DNA of 64,000 nucleotides from Mycolicibacterium llatzerense (GTDB lineage Bacteria; Actinomycetota; Actinomycetes; Mycobacteriales; Mycobacteriaceae): assembly GCF_000878195.1 (NCBI RefSeq), contig NZ_JXST01000024.1, positions 40,333 through 104,332 on the forward strand. Reading direction: 5' to 3'. This document shows positions 16,725 to 24,587 of this stretch, piece after piece. The position numbers and the translations under genes were made by a program. Position 1 is the stretch's first letter. Each line of letters opens with the position of its first letter. The notes under the pieces were generated by a model that did no database searches, was not told where the DNA came from, and saw only the letters and a program-made list of their open reading frames with translations.

Positions 16725-16780
16725 AGTGGTTGCTGTGGGCTGCCCTGTTATCGGCGCGCCCGCCGCGACGGACGCGACCG

Positions 16781-18139
16781 TCACATGCTGGCGATCAGCC
16801 GGTTCACCCGCTCGTCGACCGACCGGAATGGGTCCTTGCACAGCACGGTGCGCTGCGCCTGGTCGTTGAGCTTGAGGTGCACCCAGTCGACGGTGAAGTC
16901 GCGCCCGGCTTCCTGTGCGGCCGTGATGAATTCGCCGCGCAGCTTGGCCCTGGTGGTCTGCGGCGGCGTGTTGACTGCCGCGTCGATCTCCTCGTCGGTG
17001 GTGATCCGGGCGGCCAATCCCTTGCGCTGCAACAGGTCGAACACGCCGCGACCACGCTTGATGTCGTGGTACGCCAGATCCAGCTGGGCGATCTTGGGGT
17101 CGGACAGCTCCATGCTGTAGCGATCCTGGTAGCGCTGGAACAGCTTCCGCTTGATCACCCAGTCGATCTCGGTGTCGACCTTGGCGAAGTCCTGGCTCTC
17201 GACGGCGTCGAGCTGCCGGCCCCACAGGTCGACGACCTGCTCGAGCTGCACGTTGGGCTCGCGGGTCTGCAGGTAATCGATGGCGCGCGAGTGGTATTCG
17301 CGCTGAATGTCCAGCGCCGAGGCCTGCCGTCCGCCAGCCAGCCGCACGGCGCGGCGCCCGGTCAGGTCGTGGCTGACCTCGCGGATGGCCCGAATCGGGT
17401 TGTCCAGCGAGAAGTCCCGGAACGGGACGCCTGCTTCGATCATCTCCAGCACCAGCGAGGCGCTGCCCACCTTCAGCATGGTGGTGGCCTCGCACATGTT
17501 GGAGTCGCCGACGATGACGTGCAGCCGGCGGTACTTTTCGGCGTCGGCGTGCGGCTCGTCGCGGGTGTTGATGATCGGGCGCGAGCGCGTCGTGGCGCTG
17601 GAGACGCCCTCCCAGATGTGCTCGGCCCGCTGGCTCAGACAGAAGGTCGCGGCCTTCGGGGTCTGCAGGACCTTGCCGGCGCCGCAGATCAGCTGGCGCG
17701 TGACCAGGAACGGCAGCAGCACGTCGGAGATCCGGGAGAACTCGCCGGCCCGCACGATCAGGTAGTTCTCGTGGCAACCGTAGGAGTTGCCGGCCGAATC
17801 GGTGTTGTTCTTGAACAGGTAGATGTCGCCGCCGATGCCTTCGTCGGCCAGCCGCTGCTCGGCGTCGACCAGCAGGTCTTCCAGCACGCGCTCACCGGCG
17901 CGGTCGTGGGTGACCAGCTGCGCCAGGTTGTCGCATTCGGCCGTCGCGTACTCGGGGTGGCTACCCACATCGAGGTACAGGCGTGCGCCGTTCCGGAGAA
18001 AGACGTTGGAACTGCGGCCCCAGGACACCACTCGCCGGAACAGATACCGCGCTACCTCGTCCGGGCTGAGCCGGCGGTGACCATGAAACGTGCAGGTCAC
18101 GCCAAACTCGGTCTCGATTCCCATGATCCGTCGCTGCAC
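16781..18139 (-). CDS. pafA: Pup ligase PafA (glutamine-synthetase fold)
   Basis: 452 residues, identical in length to M. tuberculosis PafA, which joins the C-terminal glutamate of Pup to substrate lysines. The N-terminal MGIETEFG carries the metal-binding acidic residues. LYLDVGSHPEYATAEC, FKNNTDSAGNSYGCHENYL, INTRDEPHADAEKYRRLHVIVGD and the C-terminal VNRLIASM are nearly invariant in the family. GTG start at 18139, 7 nt after a TAAGCT -10. It heads pafA-pafBC-tatAC-helY. The rest of the pathway (prcBA, pup, dop, mpa) lies 29 kb away instead of beside it. Confidence 0.97.
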   Translation of the reverse strand: MQRRIMGIETEFGVTCTFHGHRRLSPDEVARYLFRRVVSWGRSSNVFLRNGARLYLDVGSHPEYATAECDNLAQLVTHDRAGERVLEDLLVDAEQRLADEGIGGDIYLFKNNTDSAGNSYGCHENYLIVRAGEFSRISDVLLPFLVTRQLICGAGKVLQTPKAATFCLSQRAEHIWEGVSSATTRSRPIINTRDEPHADAEKYRRLHVIVGDSNMCEATTMLKVGSASLVLEMIEAGVPFRDFSLDNPIRAIREVSHDLTGRRAVRLAGGRQASALDIQREYHSRAIDYLQTREPNVQLEQVVDLWGRQLDAVESQDFAKVDTEIDWVIKRKLFQRYQDRYSMELSDPKIAQLDLAYHDIKRGRGVFDLLQRKGLAARITTDEEIDAAVNTPPQTTRAKLRGEFITAAQEAGRDFTVDWVHLKLNDQAQRTVLCKDPFRSVDERVNRLIASM

Positions 18140-18152
18140 ATAATCGAGCTTA
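18140..18152 (-). promoter_or_regulatory. Leaderless promoter of pafA
   Basis: TAAGCT on the minus strand (18147-18152) is 7 nt before the GTG of pafA. It sits between the terminator at 18218-18256 and the gene, so pafA begins its own transcript. Confidence 0.5.
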
Positions 18153-18217
18153 CGGGTTGGCGTTGGGTATGGGTGGGCAACAGGCCGGGTAGCCATCCAC
18201 GTCGGACAGCCAGAAAT

Positions 18218-18256
18218 GGCTCCGGCCGCCACCCACGGTGGGTGGCGGCCGGAGCC
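18218..18256 (-). terminator. Long GC-rich hairpin terminator
   Basis: Perfect 18-bp arms GGCTCCGGCCGCCACCCA (18218-18235) and its complement (18239-18256) with a 3-nt loop. On the minus strand it is followed by ATTTCT. It lies 18 nt after the small secreted gene and insulates pafA from it. Confidence 0.85.
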
Positions 18257-18273
18257 GGGCCAACTCGGCACGA

Positions 18274-18480
18274 TCAGAACGGGACGTCCAAGCTGCCCGC
18301 GGTCTGATTGGCCTCGTCGTGGTTGGAGAAGTGCTCGCCCAGCACGTACGACGAATGCGGATCGGTCCCGTTGGGCACCAGCGGGTCGGTGTTCGCACTG
18401 GCGATCGGTGCCAGCAGGAGCGCGCCGGCGATGCCGGCCGCGGCCAGTCCGGGAGCGATGAACTTGATCGGGTTCTTCAT
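18274..18480 (-). CDS. Small secreted protein of unknown function
   Basis: 68 residues. A Sec signal peptide (KNPIKFIAPGLAAAGIAGALLLAPIASANT, cleavage near A29) precedes a short acidic mature peptide (SSYVLGEHFSNHDEANQ) with no cysteine. Good ribosome-binding site (AGAAGG) before the ATG at 18480, and a dedicated terminator after it, so it is a genuine monocistronic gene. I do not recognise the family. Confidence 0.7.
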   Translation of the reverse strand: MKNPIKFIAPGLAAAGIAGALLLAPIASANTDPLVPNGTDPHSSYVLGEHFSNHDEANQTAGSLDVPF

Positions 18481-18652
18481 GATCGGCGCCTTCTGTCAGA
18501 GTGCTCGTCCGTTTTCGGACTGACTCAATCGTCGACTCTGAGCAGGCAAAAGTCGCTACCGCAGGCACCCATTCCGGATTGCAGCTAGCCGGTAGACACA
18601 CCTGGGGGTCAGCGCTGACGACAGCGAGACCGCCGCGGACCACGCTGACCAC

Positions 18653-19345
18653 ATGATGATCAATCGACGCACGATGCTCGGCGGAGCCGGCGCAGTCGGC
18701 GTGGCGGCGATCGCCGGCGCAGGTGCCGACCACGCGTTCTCATCCCCCTTGCCCCGCAACAACACCCAGGAGACAGCCGTGAACCCAGAAGCCGGCCGTT
18801 TCGGCAATCCCCGCATCCCTGCCGAACTGAACACCGCGCAGCCACACATGTTCCACCTCGGCGCACTACAGAAGACGCAGTTCGACGGCGGAACGCTACG
18901 CCAAGCGTACGAAGGCAATTGGCCGATACTGATGGGGCAGGAAGCCAGCGTCGTGATGGTGACGCTCGAACCCGGTGGGATCCGCGAGCCACACTGGCAT
19001 CCCAGCGCCTGGGAGATAAACGTCATCACGCGCGGCGTCGCGACCTGGACACAGCTCGACCCGCTCGGGCATTCCGAACACTTCGAGGCCAACGTGGGCG
19101 ATGTGGTGTTCGCCCCGCAAGGCTCGTTGCACTACTTCGAGAACAAGGGCACCCAAGAACTCGATCTGCTCATCGTCTTCAACGCGAGCACCGAAGAGGG
19201 CAAGGACGACATCGGGATCGGTGCGTCCATCAGCAAGCTGCCGCCCGATGTGCTCAGCGTGGTGTTCGGTGTGCCCGCGGACACTTTCACCAAGTTCAAG
19301 CAGATCGATCAGTCGCTCACCATCATCAAGCGGCCGACCGCCTGA
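18653..19345 (+). CDS. Tat-exported cupin-domain protein
   Basis: 230 residues. The N-terminus INRRTMLGGAGAVGVAAIAGAG is a twin-arginine signal. A single cupin barrel follows, with motif 1 in PGGIREPHWHPSAWEINVITRG (two His and Glu, about 105-118) and a second His in APQGSLHYFENKG. This is the oxalate-decarboxylase/germin-like branch, probably Mn-binding; the substrate is unknown. The start could be either of two adjacent ATGs; no good ribosome-binding site is seen. It lies 4 kb from tatAC, which should export it. Confidence 0.8.
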   Translation: MMINRRTMLGGAGAVGVAAIAGAGADHAFSSPLPRNNTQETAVNPEAGRFGNPRIPAELNTAQPHMFHLGALQKTQFDGGTLRQAYEGNWPILMGQEASVVMVTLEPGGIREPHWHPSAWEINVITRGVATWTQLDPLGHSEHFEANVGDVVFAPQGSLHYFENKGTQELDLLIVFNASTEEGKDDIGIGASISKLPPDVLSVVFGVPADTFTKFKQIDQSLTIIKRPTA

Positions 19346-19363
19346 CCCCGCTGGACAGTGCAG

Positions 19364-19633
19364 CTAGGCCAACGAAAGGAACAGCTTCTCCAGCTCGGCC
19401 TCGGTCATCGGCGCACGACCATCCTCGGCGTTCCCGGCCAGGCATTCGCGCAGGCCGGTGGCGACGATCTTGAACCCGGCGCGGTCCAGCGCCTTCGATA
19501 CCGCCGCCAGTTGCGTGACGATGTCCTTGCACTCGCGGCCCTGCTCGATCATCGAGATGACTCCGGCCAACTGCCCCTGTGCCCGACGCAACCGGGCCAG
19601 GACGGCGGCCATGGCCTCTTCATCACCGACCAT
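19364..19633 (-). CDS. CsoR-family repressor, persulfide-sensor (CstR-like) type
   Basis: 89 residues, all-helical DUF156/CsoR fold (RLRRAQGQLAGVISMIEQ). C35 and C64 keep the 29-residue spacing of the CsoR Cys pair. The position of the copper-ligand His (four before the second Cys) is Gly60, so copper sensing is unlikely. CstR proteins, which have the same loss, sense persulfides through a Cys-Cys link. Next to a sulfide:quinone oxidoreductase-like gene this fits a reactive-sulfur sensor. RBS AAGGTAGG before the ATG. Four ATACCC-N4-GGGTAT sites nearby are its likely operators, one directly upstream (autoregulation). Confidence 0.85.
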   Translation of the reverse strand: MVGDEEAMAAVLARLRRAQGQLAGVISMIEQGRECKDIVTQLAAVSKALDRAGFKIVATGLRECLAGNAEDGRAPMTEAELEKLFLSLA

Positions 19634-19673
19634 GTCGCACCTACCTTTCGTTAGTTTTCCGGCCCGCTCCGCT

Positions 19674-19689
19674 ATACCCCACAGGGTAT
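19674..19689. promoter_or_regulatory. CstR-like operator 1 (autoregulatory)
   Basis: ATACCCCACAGGGTAT: perfect 6-nt arms, 4-nt spacer. It lies 40 nt upstream of the repressor ATG and touches the stop of the SQR gene. Confidence 0.8.
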
Positions 19690-20870
19690 CAGCGGCCGGA
19701 CGGCACGGCGGCGCGCTCCCACAGCGCCCGCCAGTCGTCTTCCTCGGCCTGCTTGTCGCGGTGCAGCAGTTCGGACGGCTCGGTCAGATGGATCGCCGGA
19801 TGCGGCGTCGCAAAGAAGTTGCCCTTACCCTGAGCCGAGACGTGCCCACCGACGTCGATGTAGCAGTAACCCTCACCCGACAGCGCGGCACCGTCGTCGA
19901 CCCGGCCGAGGTAGTGCAGGGCATTGCGGGCAGCGGCCTTTGCCCCGTTCTTGGCGAAGATCGCCGCCTTGGGCACCGTCCGACCGGACTCCGCGTTCAC
20001 CGCGGCGGTGTCACCGATGGCGAAGATGCCCGGGAACCCGGTGGCCATATCGGTGTCGACGGCGATCCAGCCCGCGCCGTCGAGCGTCACGGCCGGCTCG
20101 TGCGGCGGGACGAACACCAGCAGGTCGAACTCGGCACTGGCGCCGTCGGCAAAGTGGATCACCTTCTCCTCGGCATCGATGCGCTCGACCGTATGCTCGC
20201 CGTGGAAAGCAATGTTGTTGGCGCCCAACATCTCCACCAGTTCCAGCCCGGCGTACGGCCCCGCCGACGGCATGGGCTGCTTTTCCGGGGTGTACACCGT
20301 GATGTCGGTCGACTCACGATGGCCGTTGTCACGCAACAGGTCTGCGGCCAGCAGCGCACCCTCGTAGGGTGCGACGGGACAGCGGTACGGCAACGACGTG
20401 ACCAGGAAGACGAGCCTGCCACCGGAGAATTGCTCCAGCGCGGTGTGCGCGGCAGCCGCGGCGTCAGCGCTGTAGTAGTGCACGGCCGATCCGGCGTCGA
20501 CGGCGTCCCGCAGACCCGGAACCTTGTCGATGACATTGCGGGCACCGGTGGCGATGATCAATGCATCGAAGGCGATGTCGGTGCCGTCGGTCAACTTGAC
20601 CATGCGCGCCGAATGATCCACGTCGGCAACGGTTCCGGTGACGGTGTTGACGCCGCGCAGGGCGGAAACCGTGGGCTCGATGGGCACGGTGCCTTCCGCG
20701 CGCCAACCGCGCAGCACCCACGGCAGGGTGAAGCCGAGGAAGTGCGAGAAGTCCTCGTCGACGATGGTGACGTCGAGATCATCGAGGGCGACACCGGATT
20801 CAGCGAGTTCCTTGACCACGGACAGGCCACCGATACCGGCGCCGAGGATGACCAACTTGCTGTTCTTCAT
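19689..20870 (-). CDS. Sulfide:quinone oxidoreductase-like FAD protein
   Basis: 393 residues. N-terminal FAD dinucleotide motif LVILGAGIGGLSVV (about 6-19), IIATGA at 105-110 and FAIGDTAA at 283-290. Cysteines C164 (PYRCPVAPYEG) and C336 (GEGYCYIDVGG) correspond to the SQR redox pair that takes up sulfide sulfur. The C-terminal tail has HPAIHLTE. Expected to oxidise sulfide to persulfide or polysulfide at the membrane face with electrons to quinone. It lies 4 nt downstream of the small Cys-rich gene, both under operator 2. Other FAD-dependent persulfide reductases are a possible alternative. Confidence 0.8.
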   Translation of the reverse strand: MKNSKLVILGAGIGGLSVVKELAESGVALDDLDVTIVDEDFSHFLGFTLPWVLRGWRAEGTVPIEPTVSALRGVNTVTGTVADVDHSARMVKLTDGTDIAFDALIIATGARNVIDKVPGLRDAVDAGSAVHYYSADAAAAAHTALEQFSGGRLVFLVTSLPYRCPVAPYEGALLAADLLRDNGHRESTDITVYTPEKQPMPSAGPYAGLELVEMLGANNIAFHGEHTVERIDAEEKVIHFADGASAEFDLLVFVPPHEPAVTLDGAGWIAVDTDMATGFPGIFAIGDTAAVNAESGRTVPKAAIFAKNGAKAAARNALHYLGRVDDGAALSGEGYCYIDVGGHVSAQGKGNFFATPHPAIHLTEPSELLHRDKQAEEDDWRALWERAAVPSGR

Positions 20871-20874
20871 GCTG

Positions 20875-21030
20875 CTACCTCCAGAACTTCATCCGGGACG
20901 GTCGATCGGATTTGGGGTGCCCTTCACACCACTGATCGGCGGGCACCGCGGCCTTGACCGCATCCACGTGCATCCCGCAGCCCGACCAGGTGGTCTTGCC
21001 GCACACCGAACAACGCTTGGGTTGACACAT
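20875..21030 (-). CDS. Small Cys-rich putative zinc protein
   Basis: 51 residues starting MCQPKRCSVCGKTTW. C7, C10, C18 and H21 in CSVCGKTTWSGCGMH form a probable zinc site, and a further C35 is present. It is a conserved small actinobacterial type (CxxCGKxTWxGCGxH) of unknown function. ATG at 21030 with GAAAGG upstream; an in-frame upstream extension lacks support. It is the first gene of a two-gene operon with the SQR-like gene, so it may handle zinc or persulfide in the sulfur response. That is inference from context. Confidence 0.72.
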   Translation of the reverse strand: MCQPKRCSVCGKTTWSGCGMHVDAVKAAVPADQWCEGHPKSDRPSRMKFWR

Positions 21031-21130
21031 CTTCGAACCTTTCAGTAGACGCGCGGATGCTCGACCTGGGTGAACACGTTGCACTCCTTGGTCATTCGAT
21101 TCGACCGGGCTGATCTCTATCGTTTATAGC

Positions 21131-21146
21131 ATACCCCTAGGGGTAT
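21131..21146. promoter_or_regulatory. CstR-like operator 2
   Basis: ATACCCCTAGGGGTAT, a perfect 16-bp palindrome, 101 nt upstream of the small Cys-rich gene and facing the SQR operon. Confidence 0.8.
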
Positions 21147-21184
21147 TTGCCAACGCCCTTGTGTGTCATATCACCACGTCTTGA

Positions 21185-21200
21185 ATACCCTAGGGGGTAT
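21185..21200. promoter_or_regulatory. CstR-like operator 3
   Basis: ATACCCTAGGGGGTAT, with the same perfect ATACCC/GGGTAT arms. It lies on the MmpS side of the divergent region. Confidence 0.78.
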
Positions 21201-21221
21201 GGTACGCTGGCGACGTTGGGC

Positions 21222-21237
21222 ATACCCCATGGGGTAT
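21222..21237. promoter_or_regulatory. CstR-like operator 4
   Basis: ATACCCCATGGGGTAT, a perfect palindrome 79 nt before the mmpS ATG. With operator 3 (centre to centre 37 nt) it places MmpS/MmpL in the regulon. Confidence 0.8.
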
Positions 21238-21315
21238 CCATGGAGCTGATCGCGATGCGGTCGACACGCTGCCCCGTTCACGCGATAACCAGCACACCGG
21301 TGAAGGGAAACAACG

Positions 21316-21747
21316 ATGCCAACCGTCCTGGCCAGAATCTGGGTGCCCACCGTGGCCGTGGTGGCCGTCGCGCTCGGCGCGGTCGCGGTCACCCAACTGC
21401 GTGGCGCTTTCGGCTCCGAGCCGGTCTTCACCGCAACCGGCAGTGGCGCCGAACCACTCGAGGCCACGCACGTCAAGCACGTGGTCTATGAGGTTTTCGG
21501 CCCCAGCGACACCGCGGGCAGCGTCAACTTCCTCGATCAGAACGCCCAGCCGGTGCAGGCGAGCTTCACGAGCCTGCCGTGGACCGTCACGATCAGCACG
21601 ACCGCGCCGGCCACGATCGCGAGCGTGGTGGCGCAGGGTGACGGCGACCGACTCGGCTGCCGCATCACCGTCGACGGCGAGACCCACCAGGAGCAGTCCT
21701 CGACCGGACGCCACGCCCAAACCTCATGTCTGGTGAAGAACGCATGA
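21316..21747 (+). CDS. MmpS-family periplasmic accessory protein
   Basis: 143 residues. One N-terminal membrane helix (LARIWVPTVAVVAVALGAVAV) and an extracytoplasmic beta-sandwich with the MmpS signature HVVYEVFGP...AGSVNFLDQNAQPVQ and PWTVTI; two cysteines late in the domain (GCRITVDG, TSCLVK). MmpS proteins work with a cognate MmpL in export of lipids or siderophores. Its TGA overlaps the mmpL ATG (ATGA), so the pair is coupled. RBS GAAGGGAA. Two CstR-like operators lie directly upstream. Confidence 0.9.
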   Translation: MPTVLARIWVPTVAVVAVALGAVAVTQLRGAFGSEPVFTATGSGAEPLEATHVKHVVYEVFGPSDTAGSVNFLDQNAQPVQASFTSLPWTVTISTTAPATIASVVAQGDGDRLGCRITVDGETHQEQSSTGRHAQTSCLVKNA

Positions 21748-24587
21748 GCGGCCACAACACCAGCACCCCGCCGGCATACATGCGGTTCATTCGCAGGTTC
21801 GCCTGGCCGATCATCATCGGCTGGCTGCTGCTCACGGTCGGCCTGAATGTGCTTGTGCCGCAGATCGAATCGGTGGCCCGAGACCACGCGGTGACGATGT
21901 CGCCGCAGGATGCGCCGGCGTTGATCGCCGCCAAGAAGATCGGCGCGACGTACCGCGAATCGGATTCTGACAGCATCGCGATGATCGTCCTGGAGGGCGA
22001 CGAGAAACTCGGCGCCGAGGCCCACCGCTATTACGACGGCCTGGTGCAGGCGCTGCAGGCGGACCCCGCGCACGTCCAGCACGTCCAGGACGTGTGGGGC
22101 GACCCGCTCACCGCGGCGGGTGTGCAGAGCCGCGACGGCAAGGCCGCCTATGTCCAGCTGAATCTCGCCGGCGACCAGGGCAGCACGCTGGGCAACGAGT
22201 CGGTCGATCGCGTGCGGGAAATCGTTGATCGCCAGGCGCCTCCCCCGGGCCTGAAGGTCTACGTCACCGGGCCCGCGCCGCTGACCACCGACATGAACGA
22301 AGCCGCCGACAAGAGCATGCTCGTGATGATGGGGGTGACGGGCGTCGTCATCATCATCATGCTGGCTCTGGCCTACCGTTCCGCCGCCACCGTGGTGCTC
22401 GTGCTGGTCATGGTCGGCTTCGAGATGGGCACCGCCAGGGGCCTGATCGCGCTGCTCGGAAACCACAACCTGCTGGACTTCTCGACGTTCGTGGTGGCCA
22501 TGCTGTCCTCGCTGGCCATCGCCGCGGGAACCGACTACGCCATATTCCTGGTGGGTCGCTACCACGAGGCACGCCAGGCCGGGCAGGACCCGGAAGCGGC
22601 CTACTACACCATGTTTCGCGGCACGGCCCACATCATCCTGGGCTCGGGGCTGACCATCGCCGGAGCCACGCTGTGCCTGCACCTGGCCCGGCTGTCGTAC
22701 TTCAAGGCATTGGGCATTCCGTCCGCGCTCGGGCTGCTCGTGGTCGTCGCGGGCGCGATGACCGCCGCGCCGGCCGTGGTGGCGGTCGCCACCCGCCGCG
22801 GCCTGCTCGAACCGAAGCGGAAGGCCAAGACGAAGGGCTGGCGGCGCATCGGAACCGCCACGGTCCGGTGGCCGGCGCCGATCTTCGTGGCGTCTCTCCT
22901 GGTCGCCCTCGTCGGACTCATGTTCATGCCAACCATGAAACTGAGCTTCAACGATCGCTTCTACATCCCCGATGACTTACCGTCGAATGTGGGATACCAA
23001 GCCGCCGAACGCCATTTCAGCGCTGCCACAATGAATCCCGACATCCTGATGGTCGAGACCGATCACGACATGCGTAACAGCGCAGACATGATCATCCTGG
23101 ACAAGCTGGCCAAGGACATCTTCAAGCTGCCGGGAATTGCCATGGTGCAGAGCATCACCCGGCCGTTCGGCGGCCCGACCGAGCACACGTCCATCCCCTT
23201 CCAGGTCAGTGCCCAATCGATTCCGATCCAGCAGAACCTGCAGATCATGAAGGACCGCATGGGCGACATCCTGAAGATGAGTGACGATCTCGGTGGTCTG
23301 ATCGGACCGATGAAGCGGCTGCAGGCGCTGGTGGAGCAGATGAGTGGCACCACTGCGCACCTGGCGACGGACGTGCACCAGATGCACACGACGCTGAACG
23401 AACTCCGTGACCATCTGGCGGATTTCGACGATTTCGCCAGGCCGCTGCGCAACTACTTCTACTGGGAGCAGCACTGCACCGACATCCCGGTCTGCGCGGC
23501 AACCAGATCGGTCTTCGACGCGATCGACAACGTGGACACGTTCAGTTCGGACATGACCGCACTCGGCACCGACATGAACAGCACCGTGGCGCTGCTGCCC
23601 AAAATGAAGGCGCAGTTCGCGCCGATGATCACGACGGTGGAGTCCATGCGCGGCACCCTGCTCACGCTGCACAGCAGCTTCTCCGGACTGATCACCCAGA
23701 TGTCCGCCATGACCGACACCGCCAGTGCCATGGGCCAGGCCTTCGACGCGTCGCGCAGCGGCGACTACTTCTACCTGCCACCAGAAGCGTTCGCCAATCC
23801 GGACTTCCAGCGAGGCCTGAAGCTCTTCCTCTCGCCGGACGGCAAGGCCGCACGCTTCATCATCACCCATGCCGCCGACCCGGCCACCCCGGACGGGATC
23901 GACGCGGTCCTGCCGACGCTCGACGCGGCACATCAATCGGTGAAGGGGTCGTCGCTCACCGACGCCAAGTTCTACCTCGCCGGTACCGCCGCGATCTATC
24001 GCGACATCCAGTCGGGGTCGCAGTACGACCTGTTGATCGTCGGGACCGCCGCGCTGACCCTGATCTTCGTCGTCATGCTGCTCATCACCCGGGCACTGGT
24101 CGCGTCGCTGGTGATCGTCGGCACCGTGCTGCTGTCACTGGGCGCCGCGTTCGGACTCTCGGTGCTGGTTTGGCAGGACCTGTTGGGTCTCGAATTGAAC
24201 TGGATCGCACCCGTTTTCGGGCTGATCATCCTGCTGGCGGTGGGCTCCGACTACAACCTGCTGCTGGTGTCCCGGTTCCAGGAGGAAATCGGCGCGGGAC
24301 TGAAAACCGGCATCATCCGCTCGATGGGTGAGACCGGAAGTGTCGTGACGACCGCCGGCTTGGTGTTCGCCTTCACCATGATGTCCATGGCAGCCAGCGA
24401 TCTGAGCTCGATCGGTCAGGCCGGCACCACCATCGGACTCGGATTGCTGTTCGACACGTTGATCGTCCGGTCGTTGATGACGCCGTCGATCGCAGCGCTG
24501 CTGGGCCGGTGGTTCTGGTGGCCGCTGCGGCCCCAACGCAGGGCGGTGGCGCCAACCGAGCAGCACTCCCCCGCACCGGTGGGCTGA
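21744..24587 (+). CDS. MmpL-family RND transporter
   Basis: 947 residues from the ATG overlapping the mmpS stop. Two MMPL repeats with about 12 membrane helices. Each has the proton-relay aspartate-tyrosine pair, in GTDYAIFLVGRYHEA (near residue 263) and GSDYNLLLVSRFQEE (near 835). Two periplasmic loops are present; the second is long and helical (about 430-700, QLQALVEQMSGTTAH-type coiled coil). It moves a lipid or other hydrophobic cargo with MmpS, but the cargo is not identifiable. Unusual in being placed behind CstR-type operators. It abuts the convergent pucR gene. Confidence 0.93.
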   Translation: MSGHNTSTPPAYMRFIRRFAWPIIIGWLLLTVGLNVLVPQIESVARDHAVTMSPQDAPALIAAKKIGATYRESDSDSIAMIVLEGDEKLGAEAHRYYDGLVQALQADPAHVQHVQDVWGDPLTAAGVQSRDGKAAYVQLNLAGDQGSTLGNESVDRVREIVDRQAPPPGLKVYVTGPAPLTTDMNEAADKSMLVMMGVTGVVIIIMLALAYRSAATVVLVLVMVGFEMGTARGLIALLGNHNLLDFSTFVVAMLSSLAIAAGTDYAIFLVGRYHEARQAGQDPEAAYYTMFRGTAHIILGSGLTIAGATLCLHLARLSYFKALGIPSALGLLVVVAGAMTAAPAVVAVATRRGLLEPKRKAKTKGWRRIGTATVRWPAPIFVASLLVALVGLMFMPTMKLSFNDRFYIPDDLPSNVGYQAAERHFSAATMNPDILMVETDHDMRNSADMIILDKLAKDIFKLPGIAMVQSITRPFGGPTEHTSIPFQVSAQSIPIQQNLQIMKDRMGDILKMSDDLGGLIGPMKRLQALVEQMSGTTAHLATDVHQMHTTLNELRDHLADFDDFARPLRNYFYWEQHCTDIPVCAATRSVFDAIDNVDTFSSDMTALGTDMNSTVALLPKMKAQFAPMITTVESMRGTLLTLHSSFSGLITQMSAMTDTASAMGQAFDASRSGDYFYLPPEAFANPDFQRGLKLFLSPDGKAARFIITHAADPATPDGIDAVLPTLDAAHQSVKGSSLTDAKFYLAGTAAIYRDIQSGSQYDLLIVGTAALTLIFVVMLLITRALVASLVIVGTVLLSLGAAFGLSVLVWQDLLGLELNWIAPVFGLIILLAVGSDYNLLLVSRFQEEIGAGLKTGIIRSMGETGSVVTTAGLVFAFTMMSMAASDLSSIGQAGTTIGLGLLFDTLIVRSLMTPSIAALLGRWFWWPLRPQRRAVAPTEQHSPAPVG

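Noticed and set aside
19364..19633. Copper-sensing CsoR
   Set aside because: The essential His position is Gly, and the neighbours are sulfur rather than copper genes.
21147..21491. Open frame starting in the mmpS promoter
   Set aside because: It runs across the CstR-like operators and out of frame into mmpS, with no ribosome-binding site.
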